Positions 51,816 to 60,023 of a stretch of 64,000 nt of DNA are shown here, piece by piece (within the stretch, counting starts at the first letter, position 1; every line of letters starts with the position of its first letter). Source of the DNA: an uncultured candidate division WPS-2 bacterium (lineage in GTDB: Bacteria; Vulcanimicrobiota; Vulcanimicrobiia; Vulcanimicrobiales; Vulcanimicrobiaceae). The position numbers and the translations under genes were made by a program. Below the pieces are notes generated by a model. That model made no database searches and was not told the origin of the DNA. It was given only the letters and a program-made list of their open reading frames with translations. Where the stretch lies: the NCBI GenBank assembly GCA_937927945.1, contig CALEYW010000046.1, positions 62,001 to 126,000 of the forward strand, given 5' to 3'.

Positions 51816-52697
51816 GTGTTTGCGCAGCAGTTGTTGAATGGGTTGTTTTTGGGGGCGGTGTATGCGCTGTTCGCGGTGGGGTATACGCTGGTTTTCGGGG
51901 TGTTGGATATTCTGAATTTGGCGCATGCCGCGATTTTTACGGCGGCGGCGTTTGCGGCGTTCTCGTTGGTTGCGGCGGGGGTGCCGTTACCGGCGGCGTT
52001 CCTGCTCGCGGCGATCTTCGCGGGGCTTTTGGGGATTTTGCTGGATCGGGTCGCATTTGCTCCGCTGCGGAAGCGGAACGCGGGGACGCTCGTGCCGCTG
52101 ATCTCCTCGATCGGCGTGGCTATCATCATCGGCGCGGTGCTGCGTGCGGTGTACGGGGTCGACGAACGGCACTTTACGCTGGGCGGGCTCGATACGGCTC
52201 CGGCGATCCATCTCGGTCCCATTACGTTCACGACGGTCGAGTTGACGATCTTTCTTGCCGCGATCGCGCTCATGGTGGTGTTGAGCTGGATCTTGCGGTC
52301 GACCACGCTCGGCCGGCGCATCCGTGCCGTCGCCGACGATCGCATCGCCGCGGCGCTGCTCGGCGTGGATCTCGAGAAGACGATCGCGGCGACGTTCTTC
52401 ATCGCGTCGTCGCTCGGCGGCGCGGCCGGCGTGCTGACCGGACTCGAGTACAACAGCGTCACGCTCGACATGGGCGGCCCGATCGAACTCAAAGGTCTGG
52501 CGGTGATCATCTTGGGTGGGATGGGCAGCATCACCGGCGCCGTCATCGGCGGCTTCATCTTGGGCGCAGTCGAGACGTTCGCGGTCGCGTACGGCCTCTC
52601 GCCCTGGCGCGACGCGCTCGTGTTCGGGGTGATGTTCGTGCTGCTCGTCGCGCGGCCGACCGGATTGTTCGGCAAGCGCGCGCTGCGCCAGGCCTGA
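51816..52697 (+). CDS. livH: Branched-chain amino acid ABC transporter permease LivH
   Basis: A 293-residue permease with about eight hydrophobic segments. QQLLNGLFLGAVYALFAVGY and VFGVLDILNLAHAAIF are the LivH N-terminus; GLAVIILGGMGSITGAVIGG is the conserved coupling loop. It begins at a GTG without a clear ribosome site. The first 100 codons use G and T rather than C in the third position, unlike the rest of the gene and the neighbours. The element copy 3 ends 37 bases ahead. Confidence 0.93.
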   Translation: MFAQQLLNGLFLGAVYALFAVGYTLVFGVLDILNLAHAAIFTAAAFAAFSLVAAGVPLPAAFLLAAIFAGLLGILLDRVAFAPLRKRNAGTLVPLISSIGVAIIIGAVLRAVYGVDERHFTLGGLDTAPAIHLGPITFTTVELTIFLAAIALMVVLSWILRSTTLGRRIRAVADDRIAAALLGVDLEKTIAATFFIASSLGGAAGVLTGLEYNSVTLDMGGPIELKGLAVIILGGMGSITGAVIGGFILGAVETFAVAYGLSPWRDALVFGVMFVLLVARPTGLFGKRALRQA

Positions 52698-52699
52698 CC

Positions 52700-53548
52700 G
52701 TGCCCGGAGCACTCGTCGACTTCTACGCCAAACACTCGCGCCTGATCGATCAGATCGGCGTGAACGCGCTCCTGGCGCTCTCGCTTTCCGTCTCGCTGCA
52801 AGCGGGACAGCTCGCATTGGCCCAGGCCGCGTTCATGGGGATCGCGGCATACGTCTCCGCGATTCTCGCGATGCAGGCGCACTGGCCGCTGATCGCCACG
52901 ATCCTCGCGGCGGTGCTCGTCTCGACGGTCGTCGCGGCGCTGCTGGCGCTTCCCGTGCGCCGGCTGCGCGGCGTCTTTCTGGCGATCGCGACGATCGGCT
53001 TCGGCGAGATCGTGCGCGTCTTCGCCAACAACCTTTCGATCACGGGCGGCGCCGAGGGCCTCAGCGGTATTCCCAACGACGCGACGACGCCGGTGATCTA
53101 TGGGTCGCTCGCCGTCGTGGCTTTCGTGCTGTTCGCGCTCTCGCGCACGAAGTTCGCGCTGGCCGTGACGCTGGTCCGCGAGGACGAGCACGCGGCGCGC
53201 GGTGTCGGCGTCGACGTCGGCATGGTGCGCACGCTCTCGCTCGCGCTGGGCGGCGCGATCGCGGGTCTCGGCGGCGCGTTGTACGCGCACGCCTCCTTCT
53301 TCCTCACTCCGACCGACTTCGGCTTCGCGCGAATGGAACAGATCCTGGTCTGGTGCGTGATCGGCGGCGTGACGAGCCCGCTCGGCGCGGTGATCGGTGC
53401 GGCGCTGCTCTCGATCTTGCCCGAAGTGATCCGCTTCCTCTCCGATTGGCGCGAGGTGACCAACGGCGTGATCCTGCTGCTGGTCATTCTGTTCGCACCG
53501 GGCGGCCTCTCGTCGCTGTGGCGGCGCGGCGCGATCCGCGTTCGCTGA
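52700..53548 (+). CDS. livM: Branched-chain amino acid ABC transporter permease LivM
   Basis: A 282-residue membrane protein, GTG start 2 bases after livH. LALSLSVSLQAGQLALAQAA at the N-terminus, RRLRGVFLAIATIGFGEIVR, and VWCVIGGVTSPLGAVIGAAL near the end are LivM features. It pairs with LivH to form the translocation channel. The long hydrophobic frame gives an antisense open reading frame of nearly 600 codons which is not considered real. Confidence 0.93.
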   Translation: MPGALVDFYAKHSRLIDQIGVNALLALSLSVSLQAGQLALAQAAFMGIAAYVSAILAMQAHWPLIATILAAVLVSTVVAALLALPVRRLRGVFLAIATIGFGEIVRVFANNLSITGGAEGLSGIPNDATTPVIYGSLAVVAFVLFALSRTKFALAVTLVREDEHAARGVGVDVGMVRTLSLALGGAIAGLGGALYAHASFFLTPTDFGFARMEQILVWCVIGGVTSPLGAVIGAALLSILPEVIRFLSDWREVTNGVILLLVILFAPGGLSSLWRRGAIRVR

Positions 53549-53561
53549 TGAGGCCGCCGCG

Positions 53562-54280
<719 letters not shown>

Positions 54281-54284
<4 letters not shown>

Positions 54285-54988
54285 CGCCGATCCTCGCCGC
54301 CTCCGCACTGCGCGCGGCGTACGGCAACATCGAGATCCTGCACGACGTCTCGATCGCGCTCGCCGAAGGGACGCTCTGCGCGATCGTCGGCGCCAACGGG
54401 GCAGGCAAGACCACACTGCTGATGGCGCTGGCCGGCGCGGTTCCGACGCGCGGCGGGACGGTGCACTTCGACGGGCGCGACGTCACGCGCATGCCCTCGC
54501 ACGCATTGGTGAAACGGGGGCTCGTCCTGGTACCGGAAGGGCGCCGTATGCTGCCCTCGATGAGCGTCGAGGAGAATCTGCAAGTCGCCGCTGCGGTGCG
54601 CGGCGCGGCGGGCTACGCGCGGATCGCGGGACTCTTCGACCGCTTCCCGATCTTGCGCACCCGGCGCAACGTGCCGGCCGGTTCGCTCTCCGGCGGCGAA
54701 CAGCAAATGCTCGCCATCGCCCGCGCGCTGGCGATCGATCCGCGCGCGTTGCTGCTCGACGAACCATCGATGGGTCTCGCGCCGAAACTGGTCGACGAGA
54801 TCTTCGCGATCGTCGCCGACGAACGCGCGCGCGGAACGTCGATCTTGCTCGTCGAGCAGAACGCCCGGCGTGCGCTCGCGCTCGCCGACACCGCGTACGT
54901 CATGGAACGCGGGCGCATCGTCCTCGCGGGCACCGGCGCCGAACTCGCTACGCACCGCGACGTCGTCGCGGCCTATCTCGGCGGCTGA
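54281..54988 (+). CDS. livF: Branched-chain amino acid ABC transporter ATP-binding protein LivF
   Basis: A 235-residue ATPase, GTG start. Walker A GANGAGKTTLLMAL, PEGRRMLPSMSVEENL, signature LSGGEQQMLAIARAL and Walker B LLLDEPSMGLAP all match LivF. It completes the importer with LivG. Its end is followed at once by the GTGGA direct repeats that open the tandem RNA array. Confidence 0.95.
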
Positions 54989-55006
54989 GAACTGCTCGCG
55001 AAAGCG

Positions 55007-55108
55007 GTGGATACCGGCGAATCCCGGTGGATAACGCAACTTTTTTGTGGACAAGCGACCGAGCGATACGCAAGGGACTTGCGCGACGACGATAGTCGCA
55101 CGTATGAT
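55007..55108 (+). promoter_or_regulatory. Direct repeats and promoter of RNA unit 1
   Basis: GTGGA occurs at 55007, 55027 and 55047, each 20 bp apart. It is followed by TTGCGC (55079-55084) and TATGAT (55103-55108) with an 18-bp spacer. The last GTGGA starts 56 bp before the -10, the same as in unit 2. The GTGGATAAC form resembles a DnaA box with one mismatch. Confidence 0.65.
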
Positions 55109-55114
55109 ACGGAC

Positions 55115-55320
55115 ACGTCGACGGTAATACGACGACGGCGAGCAACGAGAGGCTCGGAGGTGAAGGAACGAACGACGGACGACGCAAGTCGGACGACGCA
55201 CAGTGAAAACACCGAACGAAGTTCGACGCCGTAATGGCTGACGCAAGTCAGCGAGGACGCGCGCAGATCGATTCTCGTGCTGATCGAAGCCGCTTGGGGA
55301 AACTTGGGCGGCTTTGTCGC
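55115..55320 (+). ncRNA. Tandem structured RNA, unit 1
   Basis: Start estimated 7 bases past the -10 element, end placed after the last hairpin. Hairpins seen: CGAGC/GCTCG with loop AACGAGAG (55139-55156), CGAC-GCAA-GTCG (55180-55191), GCTGAC-GCAA-GTCAGC (55237-55252) and the terminal stem at 55286-55314 with a GAAA loop. GAAGTTCGACGCC and GCGCGCAGATC are invariant in most units. No T-run follows the last stem. A reading frame over this stretch is open by chance. Confidence 0.7.
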
Positions 55321-55456
55321 GCTTTGTGGCTTTGGTGGCTGGGTGTGCGGCGGGCGATCGTGGCGTGCGCGTCAAGGCACGGTTTACGGGTGCGCGACGA
55401 TCAACTTCGTGGTAGTCGGCAGGGACTTCCACTGTTCTGGGAACGTTGGTGGGGTT

Positions 55457-55567
55457 GTGGATTGGGTGAATTGGTGGGGAACGGCGTGGAGAACTGAAGA
55501 TTCTTGTGGATCGTGGCAGTTTTGTGGCGGAATGATCTTGCGGTGTTCTTCGTGGGGCTTGTATGAT
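55457..55567 (+). promoter_or_regulatory. Direct repeats and promoter of RNA unit 2
   Basis: GTGGA at 55486 and 55506 (20 bp apart), with one more at 55457 (29 bp ahead). TTGCGG (55538-55543) and TATGAT (55562-55567) are 18 bp apart. Geometry relative to the repeats is identical to unit 1 (56 bp to the -10). Confidence 0.65.
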
Positions 55568-55573
55568 GCGGAC

Positions 55574-55780
55574 ACGTCGGCGGTAACACGACGACGGGCG
55601 AGCGGCGAGATGCTCGCCGGGGCTGGACGAGAGACGAACGGCGCAAGCCGGGCGCACTCAGGACGACACCGAAATGAAGTTCGACGCCGGTCTGGCTGAT
55701 GAAAGTCGGCGAGGCCGCGCGCAGATCAAACTCTCGCGCTGATCGAAGCCGCGCCGGGCAACTGGAGCGGCTTCGTCGCG
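55574..55780 (+). ncRNA. Tandem structured RNA, unit 2
   Basis: Same order of hairpins as unit 1. GGCGAGC/GCTCGCC with loop GGCGAGAT (55597-55618), CGGC-GCAA-GCCG, GCTGAT-GAAA-GTCGGC and the terminal stem 55745-55774 with a GCAA loop. Stem bases differ from the other units but still pair. A 20-codon reading frame (MKFDAGLADESRRGRAQIKL) crosses the GNRA hairpin here; the other units do not keep an equivalent start and stop. Confidence 0.7.
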
Positions 55781-55882
55781 TTCCGCGGCTGCTGCGCAGC
55801 ACGTCGCCGGCACCGTGTGTCGCTACGCGTCATCCTTAGCCTCGTCGATGGGTGTGTAATGCGTGCATTGCTGCGGAATGAC

Positions 55883-55953
55883 GTGGACAACGCAAGTTTC
55901 TTGTGGAGAGGTTGCGTGCGCGTCTTGCGTCTGCATGAGTGCGTCGGTACGAT
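55883..55953 (+). promoter_or_regulatory. Direct repeats and promoter of RNA unit 3
   Basis: GTGGA at 55883 and 55903, again 20 bp apart. TTGCGT (55925-55930) and TACGAT (55948-55953) have a 17-bp spacer. The last GTGGA begins 45 bp before the -10, which is 11 bp, one helical turn, less than in units 1 and 2. Confidence 0.6.
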
Positions 55954-55959
55954 GCTTGC

Positions 55960-56162
55960 ACGTCAACGGTGATGCGGGGGCGTGCGAGCGGCGAGAAGCT
56001 CGCAGGCGAGGAGCGGAGGTCGCGCGGTGAATGCCGGGCGGCGTGTGCAACGAGCCGAACAACGACGACGGCGTCATGGCTGGTGCAAGCCGGCGAGGGC
56101 GTTCGCGAAATGATTCTCGCCGATCGAAGCCGTGTGAGGAAACTCACGCGGCTTCTTCGCGT
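55960..56162 (+). ncRNA. Tandem structured RNA, unit 3
   Basis: TGCGAGC/GCTCGCA with loop GGCGAGAA (55983-56004), a GAAT-looped CGGT/GCCG hairpin, GCTGGT-GCAA-GCCGGC and a 13-bp terminal stem with GAAA loop (56126-56155). The first hairpin shows a double change against units 2 and 4 (T-A instead of G-C at its base). Its first hairpin begins 35 bases after the -10, as in units 2 and 4. Confidence 0.7.
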
Positions 56163-56217
56163 TCCGGAACGCGCTGCCGTCGAAGGGTGTGGATTGCGTG
56201 CAATGCTGCGGAACGCC

Positions 56218-56288
56218 GTGGACAACGGAAGTTTCTTGTGGAGAAGGTCGCCGAGGGTATTGTCGAGCGAAAACGCGGCGGTTACGCT
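56218..56288 (+). promoter_or_regulatory. Direct repeats and promoter of RNA unit 4
   Basis: GTGGA at 56218 and 56238, 20 bp apart. TTGTCG (56260-56265) and TACGCT (56283-56288) with a 17-bp spacer; 45 bp from repeat to -10 as in unit 3. The stretch around the repeats is nearly the same as in unit 3 (GTGGACAACG, AAGTTTCTTGTGGAGA). Confidence 0.55.
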
Positions 56289-56294
56289 ACGTGT

Positions 56295-56492
56295 ACGTCA
56301 ACGATTCGTCAGCGACGGGCGAGCAGCGAGAAGCTCGCCGGCGGACGCGGACCACGGAAGGCGCAAGCCCAACGGATCCGACACCGCCGACACGAAGTTC
56401 GACGCCGCTCTGGCCTCACGGCGAGGGCGCGCGCAGATCGAGTTCTCGTGCTGACTGAAGCCGTGCGGCCCGCGCCGCGCGGCTTCGTCGCG
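56295..56492 (+). ncRNA. Tandem structured RNA, unit 4
   Basis: GGCGAGC/GCTCGCC with loop AGCGAGAA (56318-56339), GGC-GCAA-GCC, a reduced GCC-TCAC-GGC hairpin in place of the GNRA stem, and a GC-rich 13-bp terminal stem with loop CCGC (56457-56486). It ends next to the stop codon of the convergent His-rich protein gene. The least conserved unit, and possibly decaying. Confidence 0.65.
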
Positions 56493-56495
56493 TGT

Positions 56496-57011
56496 TCAGT
56501 TGCCGTTCCACGCGGTGAAGGGCGCGGGCTTCACATAGGGCGGCCCGACTTCGATCGTCATATCGAGATGGTTGGTGAGGTCGATCTTGCGCGGATCGCC
56601 GGCGTACGGACGGCCGTCGACCCAGACGGCGACGCGCTCGCCCTTCTTCGTCTTCGCGCCGGCGACGTCGGTACGGCCGAGCGGCTCACCCCAGACGTCG
56701 AACAGCTCGCCGAGCGTGAACGACTTGAAGTTCGGCGCTTCGATGTGAATGATGCCGTCGGGTGTATGGGTGTGGATCCAGTACAAGCACCCGGCGACGA
56801 GCGGACGGCCGACGTCGGGCGGGATCGCGACGGCTTTGCCGTGATCGAGAATCGTAAGATGCTGATGGATGTGCAGCACCGATCCTTCCATCGTGTCGCA
56901 CCGGATGCCGTCGATCGGTTGGCCGTTCGGAGCCGCGGCCCGCGCGACGCCGGCGTGCGACGCCGCGATGAATGTCGCCGCTGCGATCAAGAGGACGCTG
57001 AATACTCGCAT
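56496..57011 (-). CDS. Secreted His-rich protein of unknown function
   Basis: A 171-residue protein with signal peptide (MRVFSVLLIAAATFIAASHA, cut near ARA-AA). The mature part has HIHQHLTI, LYWIHTHTPDGIIHIEAPN and FTLGELFDVWGEPLGRTDV. The cluster of histidines suggests a metal site. Similar motifs occur, as I recall, in uncharacterised actinobacterial secreted or membrane proteins, sometimes near thioredoxin-like or vitamin K epoxide reductase proteins. The mechanism is unknown. It ends against the terminal hairpin of RNA unit 4. Confidence 0.8.
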   Translation of the reverse strand: MRVFSVLLIAAATFIAASHAGVARAAAPNGQPIDGIRCDTMEGSVLHIHQHLTILDHGKAVAIPPDVGRPLVAGCLYWIHTHTPDGIIHIEAPNFKSFTLGELFDVWGEPLGRTDVAGAKTKKGERVAVWVDGRPYAGDPRKIDLTNHLDMTIEVGPPYVKPAPFTAWNGN

Positions 57012-57095
57012 AAACCTCGCAAAATGACGCTCCCCTGCTGGAACGCCGGTGAGGGCCTTGCTGTTCCGGCTCAGCGTGCTCCTTCGTATGCCTGC

Positions 57096-58073
57096 CTAGC
57101 CGTAACGGGCGGCGACGGCGCGAGCAACGTCGGCCGCCGCACGGCGCACGTCGTCGGGCGCGATCACTTCGGCCTCGGCGCCCCAGCCGAGGGAGAAGCG
57201 CACGATCTCGAGCGGGTCGACGACGCGATAGGTGATCTCGACGCCGCCGTCCGGCTGTCGAACGACGCGCTGATCGCGCGCGATCGTCCGCGCCGTCGCG
57301 GCCTTCGCCACCACCGGCGAGAAGCGCACCGTCACCTCCGCGACCGTGTCGGAGTGGCGCACGCCGCTGACCGAGTTGGCGCCGTACGCCTCGAGGTTGA
57401 AGTCGGCCGGGCGTTCGAAGGTCTGCGGCGTTACCACGACCTCCGAGACGTTGTCGACGGCGAAGACCCGCATGTCGGTGCGCGCGTGATCGAACCCGAC
57501 CAGGTATATCCGCCCGGACGACACGATGAAACCGTACGGATCGACCCGACGCTGAGTACGCGCCGCGTTCTTGTCGGTGTAGTCGAACTGCACGCGGCGG
57601 CGCTCGCGCTCGGCCGCCTGCAGCTGCTCGAACACCCGCTCGACCTCGGCGTCCATCGCGATCGCGCCGAACCGGATCGCCACCGACGCGTACTCGACCG
57701 AGGCTCCGGTGCGGCGGTCGCTCGAGCGCAGCAGCTTCTGCGTCGTTTCTTCGATCGCAGTAGCGAAAGTGCCACCGAGCGACGAGCCTAGCCGCTTGAG
57801 CGTCACGAGGCCGAGCAGTTCGCGGTGCGAGAGGTTGAGCCGTCGCAGGCTGTAGCCTTCGGCGAAGCGGTACGTCCCGGTTCCCCGATCGAAAAACCAC
57901 GGGAAACCGGCGTCGGAGAGGACGCTGAGGTAGCGCCGCAAGGTCCGCGTGCTCGGCGGCTTGTCCTCCCCGATTTGGTCCTTGAGCTCCTCGAAGGTGA
58001 AGCGACCCTCGTCGATCGCGCTGAGGAGCCGCACCAGGAGCACGACCTTGGGCTCGGCCCGTTCATCCGCCAC
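57096..58073 (-). CDS. HTH plus WYL domain regulator
   Basis: A 325-residue regulator from a GTG. N-terminal winged helix (LVRLLSAIDEGRFTFEELKD, STRTLRRYLSVLSDAGFPW), WYL core (RRVDPYGFIVSSGRIYLVGF, MRVFAVDNVSEVVV) and a C-terminal WCX domain (IVRFSLGWGAEAEVIAPDDV). It is less like the first WYL gene than that gene is to classical YafY. Divergent from a substrate-binding protein gene, which it may control. Confidence 0.88.
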   Translation of the reverse strand: MADERAEPKVVLLVRLLSAIDEGRFTFEELKDQIGEDKPPSTRTLRRYLSVLSDAGFPWFFDRGTGTYRFAEGYSLRRLNLSHRELLGLVTLKRLGSSLGGTFATAIEETTQKLLRSSDRRTGASVEYASVAIRFGAIAMDAEVERVFEQLQAAERERRRVQFDYTDKNAARTQRRVDPYGFIVSSGRIYLVGFDHARTDMRVFAVDNVSEVVVTPQTFERPADFNLEAYGANSVSGVRHSDTVAEVTVRFSPVVAKAATARTIARDQRVVRQPDGGVEITYRVVDPLEIVRFSLGWGAEAEVIAPDDVRRAAADVARAVAARYG

Positions 58074-58181
58074 ATAACCGGCTTCGCCATTTCCGTACGG
58101 TGTCCGTGCGTTTTCACATAGGGCGCGTGAGGATTGCGAAGAATCCTTTCTCCAACAGCTCACACTTTGGCAAGGAGCACC

Positions 58182-59528
58182 ATGGACGACCAACGCACGG
58201 CGAAGCCCGTCGATCGAAAAGAGTTTCTTCGCCGGTCCGGCGCGCTCGGCATCGCCGGCGCGGCCGCCCTCGGCTTCCCCCTCCTCGAAACGCGCGCCGC
58301 CGGCGCGGCGACCCTGCTCCCCCCGCGCGACGTGATCGCGGCCGGCGGCGGTGCGACCATCAAGATCGGCCACATCGACGGCTTCTCCGGCGTCTATGCC
58401 TCCGCGTCGCAATCGCAGCAGCACGGGCTGGAAGTCGCCGTCGCTGAGGCGATGAAGAAAAACAACCGCATCAAGTACCAGATCGTCAAAGGCGACGACG
58501 CGAGCAAACCCGCCGACGGGACCACCGAGGCCAAGCGGCTCATCTCGCAGGAGAAAGTCGACGTCCTCGCCGGGTGCCTGAGCTCGGCGGTCGGCCTCGC
58601 CGTGTCGGCGACGGCCGAGGAGAACAACACGTTCTTCATGGCGATCGGGACGCACGACACCAACATCACCGGCCCGAAGGCGCACCGCGTCACCTTCCGT
58701 CAGACCTGTTCGAACGCGATGCTCGCCAACGCGATCGGACCGGAGCTGCTCAAGCACGGCAAGAAGTGGTACTTCCTGATCGCCGACTACGCGTTCGGGA
58801 CCGACGGCGCCGCGCGCGTCAAGAAGATCCTGCTGGCGCACGGCGGACAGGTCGCCGGTGAAGACCTGCACCCGCTCGGACAGACGGACTACTCGTCGTA
58901 CCTCACCAAGGCGCGCAACACCAACGCCGACGTGCTGTTCTTCTCCAACTACGGCCCCGACTGCCAGAACGCGACGAAGGCCGCGGTGCAGCTCGGCCTC
59001 AACAAGAAGATGACCTTCGGCGGCATCCTCTCCGGCAACGACGTCGCAATCGGCATGCCGGTCGACGACATCGTCGGCTCCATCTGGGGGTACGTCTGGG
59101 GTCCGGAAGCCGGCGGTGATGCAATGCAAGTCTACAACGCGCTCAAGCCGGGCGTGAACGCCGTCGATTGGCGCCAGTATCTCGGTTACATGACCGGCCG
59201 GAACATCATCAACCGTCTCAACGCCGCCGGCACGACGGACACCGAGAAGCTCGTCGAGGCGTTCGAGAACTACCACTACGACGCCGCGAAGAAGAGCGGC
59301 GCGTACTTCCGCAAGTGCGACCACCAGGCGATCCAGCAGACGTACGCCGGTGTAATCCTCCCGAAGAACAAGCGCCGCACGGAGGGCGAGTACTTCGGGA
59401 TCGCTGCGACCGTCGGCGGCGAGTTCGCGGCGGAATCGTGCTCCAACCCCGACAGCGTGGCGGCCGAGAAAATCATCTCCTCGGAGAAGATCGGACCGCG
59501 CGAAGGCTACACCGTCGTCAAGGTGTAG
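58182..59528 (+). CDS. ABC transporter substrate-binding protein with Tat-like signal
   Basis: A 448-residue periplasmic binding protein of the branched-chain/urea/amide class. The signal is VDRKEFLRRSGALGIAGAAA, in which RKEFL is a variant of the twin-arginine motif (second Arg to Lys). Then IKIGHIDGFSGVYASASQSQ, EKVDVLAGCLSSAVGLAV and FFSNYGPDCQNATKAAVQLG. AAGGAG precedes the ATG. No permease or ATPase genes are adjacent; LivHMGF 4 kb upstream could serve it. A strong terminator follows. Confidence 0.88.
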   Translation: MDDQRTAKPVDRKEFLRRSGALGIAGAAALGFPLLETRAAGAATLLPPRDVIAAGGGATIKIGHIDGFSGVYASASQSQQHGLEVAVAEAMKKNNRIKYQIVKGDDASKPADGTTEAKRLISQEKVDVLAGCLSSAVGLAVSATAEENNTFFMAIGTHDTNITGPKAHRVTFRQTCSNAMLANAIGPELLKHGKKWYFLIADYAFGTDGAARVKKILLAHGGQVAGEDLHPLGQTDYSSYLTKARNTNADVLFFSNYGPDCQNATKAAVQLGLNKKMTFGGILSGNDVAIGMPVDDIVGSIWGYVWGPEAGGDAMQVYNALKPGVNAVDWRQYLGYMTGRNIINRLNAAGTTDTEKLVEAFENYHYDAAKKSGAYFRKCDHQAIQQTYAGVILPKNKRRTEGEYFGIAATVGGEFAAESCSNPDSVAAEKIISSEKIGPREGYTVVKV

Positions 59529-59549
59529 GCGACTGGGTTCCAGACCCCA

Positions 59550-59583
59550 GGGCGGTCGCCGAGCGCGGCCGCCCTTCTTTTTT
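59550..59583 (+). terminator. Rho-independent terminator
   Basis: GGGCGG...CCGCCC stem with inner CGC/GCG pairs, followed by TTCTTTTTT. It lies 20 bases after the substrate-binding protein stop and before the BlaI promoter. Confidence 0.85.
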
Positions 59584-59605
59584 CACCTCGTTCTTAAAAC
59601 CTTAG

Positions 59606-59635
59606 TTGACAGCCTCGGACGGGCCGTGATAGCGT
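59606..59635 (+). promoter_or_regulatory. Promoter of the blaI-blaR1-like operon
   Basis: TTGACA (59606-59611) and TAGCGT (59630-59635), 18-bp spacer. The ATG of blaI begins 7 bases past the -10 and there is no Shine-Dalgarno sequence, so a leaderless mRNA is expected. BlaI-type repressors usually bind such a region; no clear dyad was found. Confidence 0.55.
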
Positions 59636-59641
59636 CGGCGT

Positions 59642-60022
59642 ATGCCCCGTAAGAAGTCGCCGACCCTCACCGAGGCGGAGTACCGGCTCATGCAGGTCCT
59701 GTGGGACCGCGAGGAGTCCAGCGTCGCGGATGTGGTCGAAGCCATCGGCGATCCGCCGCTCGCCTACAACACGGTTCTCACGACGATGCGGATCCTCGAG
59801 CAAAAGGGCTACGTGCGGCACAAGGCCGTCGGCCGCGCGTTCATCTATCGGGCGATCGTCGCGCGCGACGAAGCGCAGCGCAGCGTCGTCCAGCACGTCC
59901 TCTCGCGCTTCTTCGACGGCTCGCCGCGCGAACTGGTCCTGAACCTGCTCGAGTCCGAGGCCGTGGACGACCGCGAACTCGCGCGGCTGCGCGAACTGCT
60001 GGACGGCGCGCGGGAGAAATAA
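59642..60022 (+). CDS. blaI: BlaI/MecI-type repressor
   Basis: A 126-residue winged-helix repressor. LTEAEYRLMQVLWDREESSV, YNTVLTTMRILEQKGYVRH (recognition helix) and FIYRAIVARDEAQR match BlaI/CopY. The C-terminal half is the dimer and cleavage region. It is followed after one base by the M56 protease gene, the normal partner that inactivates BlaI on signal. Confidence 0.93.
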   Translation: MPRKKSPTLTEAEYRLMQVLWDREESSVADVVEAIGDPPLAYNTVLTTMRILEQKGYVRHKAVGRAFIYRAIVARDEAQRSVVQHVLSRFFDGSPRELVLNLLESEAVDDRELARLRELLDGAREK

Positions 60023-60023
60023 C

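Noticed and set aside
55234..55497. Open frames of 60-170 codons inside the RNA array, including a 20-codon frame in unit 2
   Set aside because: The four units do not share start, stop or frame, and changes between units preserve base pairing, not amino acids. A very short peptide in unit 2 alone cannot be fully excluded.
55286..56486. Terminal hairpins of the RNA units as ordinary rho-independent terminators
   Set aside because: The stems are strong but no T-run follows in any unit, so I describe them as RNA structure; termination may still occur there.
55007..56492. A CRISPR array
   Set aside because: The repeated unit is about 350-460 bp with internal promoters and variable stems; there are no short identical repeats with unique spacers.
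54989..56495. A replication origin, suggested by DnaA-box-like GTGGATAA sites
   Set aside because: Sites are few, phased to promoters rather than clustered near an AT-rich unwinding region, and dnaA, dnaN and gyrB are absent.
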